From positions 1-18,000 of the forward strand of contig JAGTQJ010000012.1 in the NCBI GenBank assembly GCA_018396515.1: DNA of 18,000 nt, written 5' to 3'. Shown one piece after another: positions 13,553-18,000 of the stretch. How positions within the stretch are numbered: position 1 is the first letter of the stretch; every line of letters starts with the position of its first letter. The notes below the pieces were generated by a model that was given only the letters and a program-made list of their open reading frames with translations, was not told the origin of the DNA and ran no database searches. The translations under genes were made by a program, and so were the position numbers. This stretch comes from Candidatus Bathyarchaeota archaeon (lineage in GTDB: Archaea; Thermoproteota; Bathyarchaeia; TCS64).

Positions 13553-14839
13553 TCATGGCACCAGTCTATCCCTATCCCTTGGGAACATGCAGCACTCCCT
13601 TATGTTGCTCATCCCTGTGACCGCCATCGTCAATCTCTCCAGCCCTATGCTCCACCCAGCGTGGGGTGGGGCCCCATATCTGAAGCACTCTATGTAGTGG
13701 GTGAAGCTCTCGGGATCCAGGCCCTTCTTTTTGAGCTGTGAGATTAGGAGTTCTGGGTGGTGTATCCTCTGGGTTCCGCTACTGACTTCTATCCCCCCGT
13801 AGATGAGGTCGAAGGCGTGCACCAACTCCGGGTTATCTCGGTGGGGCATGGCGTAGAAGGGCTTGAGGGTTGAGGGCCAATCCTTTATGAAGAAGGCCTC
13901 CTCCCCCACAAGGCTAGTGAGCTTTGTCTCCTGAGATTTCGTGAAGTCATCCCCCCATCTGATCTCCTCCTCTGAGCTTCTCAGAAGCTCTATTGCCTCG
14001 CTGTAGGAAATCCTCTTGAGGGGGAGATGGGGGACCTTTATGGTTCTCCCAAGGGTGTCGAGCTCCTTAGAACATCTCCTCTTCACGTTCTCTAGCATGT
14101 ATGCTAATGTCTCCTCGAGCACCCTCATCACATCCTCGTCGTCGGCGAAGGCCTGCTCCACATCCATCTGCCTCACCTCGTTGAGGTGGGTTGGAGTGTT
14201 GAACTTCTCGGCCCTCCATACTGGCACAACGGTGTAGACCCTCTCAAGGCTTATCGCGCACATCTGCTTGTATAGCTGGGGGCTCTGGGCTAGGTAGGCC
14301 TCCCTCTCGAAGTATGGTATCCTGAAGAGTTCAGCTCCCCCCTCGGAGGCGGATGAGATGATGCATGGGGGCTGTATCTCCATGTACCCCCTCTCGGTCA
14401 GGAATCTCCGAAAGGCCACGAGGAGTTCGTGCTGGATCCTGAAGATGGCCTTGGTTCGGGGGGTCCTGAGATCCATAAATCGGTAGTTCAGCCTGGTCTC
14501 GAGCTCGGCCTTCACATGCCCCGAGACATCTAGGGGAAGGGGCTGCTTAGATCGGTTAAGGATGGATATCCTCTCCGGGATGAACTCGAACCCCCGATGG
14601 GCTATCTCGCTTGCCCGAACCTTCCCGGTGGCCGAGATGACATCCTCTCTGCCAAGCTTAAGCTCCCAGAGGCTGGGCTCGGCCTCCCCGGGCTTCAGGG
14701 TTATCTGGATCTCGCCGGTTATGTCTCTTAGTAGGATGAACTTGATGTTTCCGATGTCTCTAACCCTTGAAACCCACCCAGCTATTGTGACCTCCTCCCC
14801 CAGTCGCCTCATGGCCTCCTCTATGCTGATCCTCTCCAA
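13553..14839 (-). CDS. aspS: Aspartyl-tRNA synthetase, archaeal type
   Basis: Charges tRNA-Asp, and possibly tRNA-Asn, with aspartate. At 428 residues it is the usual archaeal length, without the bacterial GAD insertion. Visible: OB-fold anticodon domain (IAGWVSRVRDIGNIKF, about 19-34), motif 1 region LNYRFMDLRTPRTKAIF, SEGGAELF, YLAQSPQLYKQ, motif 2 VPVWRAEKFNTPTHLNEV, EVSSGTQRIHHPE, and motif 3 GWSIGLERL near the C-terminus. Positions matching Trp26 and Lys85 of the discriminating Thermococcus enzyme are Ser24 and His81 here, which suggests a non-discriminating enzyme needing GatCAB for Asn-tRNA; none is in the window. ATG 14839 fits the family. It follows the KH-protein gene with a 45-base gap and is followed within 3 bases by pth2. 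Confidence 0.96.
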   Translation of the reverse strand: MERISIEEAMRRLGEEVTIAGWVSRVRDIGNIKFILLRDITGEIQITLKPGEAEPSLWELKLGREDVISATGKVRASEIAHRGFEFIPERISILNRSKQPLPLDVSGHVKAELETRLNYRFMDLRTPRTKAIFRIQHELLVAFRRFLTERGYMEIQPPCIISSASEGGAELFRIPYFEREAYLAQSPQLYKQMCAISLERVYTVVPVWRAEKFNTPTHLNEVRQMDVEQAFADDEDVMRVLEETLAYMLENVKRRCSKELDTLGRTIKVPHLPLKRISYSEAIELLRSSEEEIRWGDDFTKSQETKLTSLVGEEAFFIKDWPSTLKPFYAMPHRDNPELVHAFDLIYGGIEVSSGTQRIHHPELLISQLKKKGLDPESFTHYIECFRYGAPPHAGWSIGLERLTMAVTGMSNIRECCMFPRDRDRLVP

Positions 14840-14884
14840 CCCCCTTCCCCGCGCCCGTGAGCTATTCCCTTGGATTGGAGGCTA

Positions 14885-15412
14885 TTAAAAGTTTGGTCGA
14901 GGTCTTACATACTCTACTCTTAGGTTCATATTCCTGATCTTCTTCGCAGCGTCCGATAGGGCTTTGATACGTTTCTTGCTGAGTTCCTTGCCTTTGCCCC
15001 TTAGGACAACTCTTGTCTCCGTGCTTCCATCGGGTAGCCAAATTATGTTTATCGTGAGGATCTGCTGGTTTGAGAATAGATCCTCAATAAACTTCCTATC
15101 GTTGACACCTTCTTCTAGGATCAAAATGTGCTGCTTGTTCAGCTCCTCCTTGATAAGCTTTGAGAGTTTCCCGCCATAGCTGAGAAACTTTGCCCGGTCC
15201 CCCTGTCCGACTATCAGGACCAGGTAGCCCCCGGCCTCAAAAACATTTACGAGCTTTGCCCTCTGCAGGAGTGGAAACTGATCCTCCACCTTCAAAAGGA
15301 GTTGGGCGGTTTTTATATAGAGGTTGTTGACTAGACCCTTGCGTATCTTCTCCTGGCACTTGGAACATAGCATCCCGCTCTTGAGACAGAACTCACATAG
15401 CTGTGTCTGCAC
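14885..15412 (-). CDS. Zinc-ribbon plus KH-domain protein (archaeal NusA-related type)
   Basis: A 175-residue archaeal protein with an N-terminal zinc knuckle C6-x2-C9-x6-C16-x2-C19 (LCEFCLKSGMLCSKC) followed by KH-like RNA-binding folds; related proteins are annotated as NusA-like or transcription elongation-associated. The KH nucleic-acid loop, normally GxxG, reads S78-Y-G-G81-K, so the first glycine is Ser. The conserved ILTINIIWLPDGSTETRVVLRGK block is near the C-terminus. GTG 15412 is preceded by GGGGGAAGG, a good ribosome site. It sits between alba and aspS on the same strand, consistent with an RNA or translation/transcription role. Family recognition is from the characteristic CEFC…CSKC and IWLPDG blocks; biochemical function is not established here. 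Confidence 0.8.
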   Translation of the reverse strand: MQTQLCEFCLKSGMLCSKCQEKIRKGLVNNLYIKTAQLLLKVEDQFPLLQRAKLVNVFEAGGYLVLIVGQGDRAKFLSYGGKLSKLIKEELNKQHILILEEGVNDRKFIEDLFSNQQILTINIIWLPDGSTETRVVLRGKGKELSKKRIKALSDAAKKIRNMNLRVEYVRPRPNF

Positions 15413-15470
15413 TCGTCCTTCCCCCTCTCAAGAGAGGAGGAGAGAGTGCGAGATGCCTGTTCCATCCGTT

Positions 15471-15746
15471 TCATCGGGTTAACCTGATCTCGATGGTGCT
15501 CACGTTGGTGGGAGGCTCCTCAGCCCCCTCAGACTTCACCTCTTCGGTCCCTATCTTAATATCCGAGACCTTCACATCAGGCATGAACCTATTTCTAATA
15601 ATCTCCACGACATCGACGGCCTTGCTTATAGCCCTCCCCCTCGCCTTAACGACCACCTCATTCGAGCTCGTGAAGAGGGTCATGCAGGCGACCACATAGC
15701 TCATGGAGGGCTTCTTCCCGATGAAGACGGTGTTCGATCTCGACAC
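15471..15746 (-). CDS. albA: DNA/RNA-binding protein Alba
   Basis: Small archaeal chromatin protein that binds DNA and RNA as a dimer. The 91-residue sequence follows Sac10b/Alba throughout: [18 protein letters not shown] with the DNA-contacting Lys pair (K11, K12; Sir2-regulated Lys equivalent), [40 protein letters not shown], and the C-terminal strand VSTIEIRL. A stretch EGAEEPP between the last strands forms the usual flexible hairpin. GTG 15746 has GGAGGA about 6 bases upstream. First gene of a four-gene minus-strand operon; AT-rich DNA at 15775-15800 probably carries its promoter. Confidence 0.96.
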   Translation of the reverse strand: MSRSNTVFIGKKPSMSYVVACMTLFTSSNEVVVKARGRAISKAVDVVEIIRNRFMPDVKVSDIKIGTEEVKSEGAEEPPTNVSTIEIRLTR

Positions 15747-16243
15747 TTCGACTCCTCCTCCATCTCTCTAAGAGTTCAAAGATAAAAAATATTTCTAGTT
15801 AAAAGCGTTTCGAGGCCCAGCGCGAGGTTTATCTCTCCCGCGCCCGCGCGCCTTAGACTAGAGGGAGCTTCTCTATGCCTCACGAGGTGGCTAACCAGGA
15901 GAGCCCTTAATTTCTTAATCAATTGTTGATTTTGGAATGGTCTAAACCGCGATAATCTCCTGATCCTCAAGGGTCTTACCGGATTCATTCCCTCCATGAA
16001 TCAGCGCCATTCATAGCTCCATTGAGCGGGTCAAACATATTCTCATAGGTTCTAGGGCTGGAGGGCCAAGACCTTTTATGATAGGCCCACTGGAATATGA
16101 CCCCATAGCTTAGCCCCTCTGAATCCCTTAAAGAGGAAGCAAAAGAGGCGAAGCCCTCAGCCTGGCAGCTCCTAGACATAGAAAAGGTAAAATATCCCGG
16201 ATCCATTAAGATGCACCATTAACAGCATGATGAGGGCCTAGAA
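15747..16243. other. Intergenic region with two overlapping minus-strand frames of unknown origin
   Basis: About 500 bases between alba and rpl40e. Two minus-strand frames, 16206-15985 (73 codons) and 15997-15776 (73 codons), overlap by 13 bases in different frames and read on towards alba. The first has protein-like composition (GLSYGVIFQWAYHKRSW) and the second ends in an Arg-rich tail with REAPSS. They could be one frameshifted relic, for example of a mobile-element gene, but no catalytic motif is visible. A GC-rich patch (15838-15852, cccgcgcccgcgcgc) stands out inside otherwise moderate GC. The rpl40e promoter probably lies near an AT-rich patch at 16184-16193. Confidence 0.4.
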
Positions 16244-16408
16244 ATGTCTCTCAGAGATCCATTCAAACTCGAGTTGGCTAGGAGGCATCTCTTGGATAAA
16301 AAGGTCTGCAGAAACTGTGGGGCTACAAACCCCCTGGGTGCGGTTAAATGTAGAAAGTGCCGCAGCAAAAACCTGAGGCTGAAGAGGAAGAAGGCGAAGG
16401 GCAGGTAA
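16244..16408 (+). CDS. rpl40e: Large ribosomal subunit protein L40e (eL40)
   Basis: A 54-residue zinc-ribbon ribosomal protein, too short for most gene filters. Four cysteines form C22-x2-C25-x10-C36-x2-C39 (VCRNCGATNP…VKCRKCRSKNLR), followed by a basic tail KRKKAKGR, exactly the archaeal eL40 pattern. ATG 16244 is preceded by GAGGG (16232-16236) with a 7-base gap. It stands alone between the alba operon and tRNA-Val, divergent from alba. Confidence 0.95.
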   Translation: MSLRDPFKLELARRHLLDKKVCRNCGATNPLGAVKCRKCRSKNLRLKRKKAKGR

Positions 16409-16734
16409 TAAACAGATGTTTCTCTCAGAGGGCTTAAGGTCTAGGAATCCTCCCCTCTCTGTCAACATTATCACATGGCCTCTTGGAAAGTTTGGCCTCC
16501 CACTACCTTGGCTTAGGGGATTTGGATATATTCGACAAATTTCATACATAATTTAAAGAAAACGAGTATATAGTCATTTATTTTTAATTTTAGGCTCGGA
16601 AGGGCGCCCATAAAGTTTACAGAATAGATTAAGGGGAAGTTGTCAGAACCTAGACTTGCCATGCCGCTTTTGACCTGCCCAGGTTCTTGAAATAGGCATA
16701 AAGGATTTTATTCTGAAACTATACAACTCTATTT
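16409..16734. other. Spacer between rpl40e and tRNA-Val
   Basis: About 325 bases. T-rich TTTATTTTTAATTTTA at 16577-16592 may end rpl40e transcription. An inverted repeat AGAACCT (16645-16651) / AGGTTCT (16681-16687) encloses 29 bases and could form a stem-loop, but it matches no RNA family I know. The tRNA promoter is at 16705-16712. No credible coding frame. Confidence 0.45.
16705..16712 (+). promoter_or_regulatory. Box A/TATA element of tRNA-Val
   Basis: ATTTTATT centred about 27 bases upstream of the first tRNA base (16735), the usual archaeal spacing. Confidence 0.5.
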
Positions 16735-16809
16735 GGGCCGGTCGTTCAGCTTGGTTAGGACACTGCGTTCACACCGCAGAGGTCGCCGGTTCGAATCCGG
16801 CCCGGCCCA
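16735..16809 (+). tRNA. tRNA-Val (anticodon CAC)
   Basis: Folds perfectly: acceptor GGGCCGG (16735-16741) with CCGGCCC (16802-16808) and discriminator A 16809; D-stem GTTC/GGAC; anticodon stem CTGCG/CGCAG with loop TTCACAC, giving anticodon CAC (16770-16772), which reads the valine codon GUG; five-base variable loop AGGTC; T-stem GCCGG/CCGGC with loop TTCGAAT. No intron, and 3' CCA is not encoded. The 3' end lies one base from the end of the cas1 remnant on the other strand, which makes it a candidate integration site. Confidence 0.98.
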
Positions 16810-16810
16810 C

Positions 16811-17134
16811 TTAATTTTTAGCTGAGCTTCCCAGAAAGAACCTTTTGGCTAATATGAAGCCTCTTTCATCGCTGTAGGCCGTGAACTGTTCTCTTCGGGC
16901 TCTAACAGAACAAGTTATCGAGGCGGGCATTAAGATGGCATATGGCCAGCCGCTGTAACGGGTGAAGACCACTTGAATATTGTTTTGGACGGCTAAAGCC
17001 AAAGCGCTTGCCGAAAATGCTACGCCAGAGGAGCAGCAAATTATAGAGTCAATGTCATCTGCGACTATTTCCTTAACTTCGCCCTCCTTTTTTACAATAA
17101 AGTGGTTTCTCTTAATACAACCTTATCCAACCAT
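16811..17134 (-). pseudogene. cas1: cas1 remnant (N-terminal domain only, interrupted)
   Basis: Fragment of the CRISPR adaptation integrase Cas1. From ATG 17134 the frame has a TAA at codon 4 (17125-17123), just where Cas1 proteins usually have a Tyr or similar in their ...EYG/GYG opening, then stays open for 103 codons. It reads FIVKKEGEVKEI, ADDIDSIICCSSGVAFSASA, LALAVQNNIQVVF, GWPYAILMPASI, VRARREQFTAYSDERG and ILAKRFF. This aligns in order with the N-terminal beta domain of Sulfolobus Cas1 as I recall it (EVDEIL, SALSLALTHGISVMFL, PWGILLPS, KTKKAQYEA). The catalytic Glu/His/Asp domain, about 200 residues, is missing: similarity ends near GSSAKN, a stop follows, and the tRNA-Val 3' end is one base further on. 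No cas2, cas4 or array is in the window. Confidence 0.82.
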
Positions 17135-17164
17135 TAAAAAGCCTATTTCGATTAAATGAATATT

Positions 17165-17734
17165 TTAAAGTGTTTTCCAAAGGTTTTCTGTTATGCCTTT
17201 TATTTCCAGTTTTCCCTTCAGTTTTTCTATTATTGGTTGAAGGTTTTCCCATTCCTCTTCTGTTAAGGGAGTAGTTCCAGTCTTTTCCACTATTGTTTTG
17301 ATCAGTTGCTTTGTGTTAGCCTCTCCAGTTTCTGTTTTCGGCACGATCAGCCATATGTCGTAGAAAAGCGTTGTCTTAAACATTCTCGGTATCTCTGCGA
17401 GGAACTCGAGTATTGTGCTGTCTTCAGTTTCAGCTCCAGACCTGTAAAACACCTTTTTCAATGCCGCAATGAGGATGCTTGTTGGAAGGAAAAAAGCAAG
17501 GGCTAAACCCTTTATAAGCTGGCTAACTGTAATTGTTATCCCCTCAGTTTCGGCGAGTCTGTCGAGAGCAGCCTTGGCCTCATCCCTGTCAAGCTCCTTG
17601 AATGAAACATTCATTTTCTTAAAGATCTCCGTTAAAGGTTTCCTAACAATAAAACCCAAACCAAAAGTTTTAGAAGCTTTATCAAGAAACCTCTTGCTCA
17701 CATATAGCACAAATGGTTCAGGCAATGCTCGCAT
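17165..17734 (-). CDS. Unrecognised 189-residue protein with one hydrophobic segment, beside the cas1 remnant
   Basis: I do not recognise a family. The N-terminal 70 residues are Lys/Asp-rich and mostly helical in character (KPLTEIFKKMNVSFKELDRDEAKAALDRLAE). A hydrophobic stretch at about 74-96 (LIKGLALAFFLPTSILIAAL) could cross a membrane or pack as a core helix. The C-terminal half (VEKTGTTPLTEEEWENLQPIIEKLKGKLEIKG) looks soluble. No cysteine clusters, nuclease or helicase motifs, so it is not Cas2 or Cas4. ATG 17734 has a TTTAAAC element about 23 bases upstream (17753-17759), suggesting a leaderless transcript. The gene is 30 bases upstream of, and collinear with, the cas1 remnant, so the two may once have shared an operon. 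Intact frame and balanced composition suggest it is still real. Confidence 0.6.
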   Translation of the reverse strand: MRALPEPFVLYVSKRFLDKASKTFGLGFIVRKPLTEIFKKMNVSFKELDRDEAKAALDRLAETEGITITVSQLIKGLALAFFLPTSILIAALKKVFYRSGAETEDSTILEFLAEIPRMFKTTLFYDIWLIVPKTETGEANTKQLIKTIVEKTGTTPLTEEEWENLQPIIEKLKGKLEIKGITENLWKTL

Positions 17735-17748
17735 CGCCCCGAAATACT

Positions 17749-17829
17749 TTAGTTTAAAAACCTTAAAAGGCTAACGATTTTTCTTGCTTTTTTATCGGGC
17801 AGTGGAGGAGCAGGGGTTTCAGGCGGCAA
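17749..17829 (-). pseudogene. Short C-terminal coding tail upstream of the 189-codon gene
   Basis: Minus-strand frame from about TTG 17829 to TAA 17749 reading PPETPAPPLPDKKARKIVSLL, a plausible proline-rich protein tail. The frame is closed upstream by a stop inside the palindrome at 17837-17866. It ends 14 bases before the 189-codon gene. It may be the end of a gene cut off by whatever produced the palindromic region, or chance. Confidence 0.25.
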
Positions 17830-17836
17830 TGTTGCC
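17825..17836. repeat. Small palindrome GGCAA-TG-TTGCC
   Basis: Perfect 5-bp arms with a 2-base centre; the first of three adjacent dyads ending at 17882. Confidence 0.6.
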
Positions 17837-17866
17837 TTTTAAAGAATTGATACCAATTCTTTAAAA
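17837..17866. repeat. Perfect 13-bp inverted repeat
   Basis: TTTTAAAGAATTG (17837-17849), loop ATAC, CAATTCTTTAAAA (17854-17866). All 13 pairs match. It directly abuts the palindrome on its left and overlaps the one on its right. Hairpins like this occur at ends of IS200/IS605-type elements and as operators; neither role is shown here. Confidence 0.85.
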
Positions 17867-17882
17867 TGCCTACTGGGCATTT
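17864..17882. repeat. Palindrome AAATGCC-TACTG-GGCATTT
   Basis: Perfect 7-bp arms (17864-17870 and 17876-17882) with a 5-base loop; third of the cluster. TTTAAAGAA also occurs as a direct repeat at 17838 and 17880. Confidence 0.7.
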
Positions 17883-17988
17883 AAAGAACTACTTTTAAAA
17901 TCCGAGGAAGCTGTGCTGCTAAAAATTGATGTAAATTAGATGAGAATCTTTATCTGCAGGTTATGTGATGGAGTTTGAGGTGTTATAG

Positions 17989-18000
17989 TTGAGGAACCCA
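17989..18000 (+). CDS. Possible start of a gene cut by the window end
   Basis: TTG 17989 opens a frame (M-R-N-P) running off the end. GAGGTG at 17977-17982 is 6 bases upstream, a good ribosome site. Nothing can be said of the product. Confidence 0.25.

Noticed and set aside
15811..15930. GC-rich patch upstream of alba as RNase P RNA, SRP RNA or a tRNA
   Set aside because: None of the conserved blocks of those RNAs (such as a T-loop TTCGAAT or the RNase P GAGGAAAGTCC) are present.
16238..16549. Minus-strand 103-codon frame antisense to rpl40e
   Set aside because: It covers the well-supported eL40 gene on the other strand and has no family match or start signal.
16645..16687. Stem-loop upstream of tRNA-Val as a possible small RNA
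   Set aside because: Only a 7-bp stem with a 29-base loop and no recognisable C/D, H/ACA or other motif; may be chance.
17735..18000. Search for CRISPR repeats next to the cas1 remnant
   Set aside because: There are palindromes and one short direct repeat (TTTAAAGAA), but no regularly spaced repeat-spacer units of 24-37 bases.

Overview
The window is archaeal. Alba, a Pth2-type peptidyl-tRNA hydrolase, ribosomal protein L40e, an archaeal-type AspRS, a zinc-ribbon/KH protein of archaeal operons and a Sulfolobus-like Cas1 fragment sit together. TTG and GTG starts are common, and TATA-like boxes lie about 22-30 bases before several starts. I infer a TACK/Thermoproteota lineage. A Bathyarchaeia-like organism is plausible from the gene mix (UroD-family protein, UPF0282, SDH-family protease, PLP desulfhydrase-like enzyme), but I cannot prove it. 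The mosaic looks like a metagenome-derived genome.

Layout: 1-2620 holds a GYD-domain protein, a convergent UPF0282 metallo-beta-lactamase-fold protein and an orphan multi-pass membrane protein in an AT-rich stretch. 2739-6316 holds a PLP enzyme of the ACC deaminase/D-cysteine desulfhydrase family and a radical SAM enzyme with an extra cysteine cluster (both minus), then a divergent protein-isoaspartate methyltransferase. 6528-7737 is a perfect 600-bp direct duplication with a 10-bp spacer. It creates a truncated copy of a UroD-family gene ahead of the intact one. 8539-12484 has an SDH-family Clp-fold membrane protease, a gamma-carbonic-anhydrase-like hexapeptide protein with altered active-site positions, endonuclease III, a cytoplasmic sulfite-oxidase-fold molybdopterin protein and an SDR oxidoreductase. 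12485-13174 has no intact gene. 13175-15746 is a compact minus-strand information-processing operon: alba, zinc-ribbon/KH protein, aspS, pth2. rpl40e (+) and tRNA-Val(CAC) (+) follow.

The right end (16810-18000) is the most unusual part. Immediately beyond the 3' end of tRNA-Val lies a minus-strand remnant of cas1. Only the N-terminal domain is left, an in-frame TAA interrupts codon 4, and similarity stops about 10-15 bases from the tRNA end. Just upstream of it on the same strand is an unrecognised 189-codon gene with one hydrophobic segment, then a short coding tail, then a cluster of three tight palindromes. The picture is a decayed CRISPR-cas or integrated-element fragment docked at a tRNA gene. 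No CRISPR array is visible in the window.

The genes are mostly independent housekeeping and accessory loci. The only clear functional cluster is alba-KH-aspS-pth2, with rpl40e and tRNA-Val nearby. I see no single new biological system that the sequence proves. The best leads are the cas1/tRNA junction with its orphan partner gene, the exact 600-bp duplication, and several family members with changed key residues.
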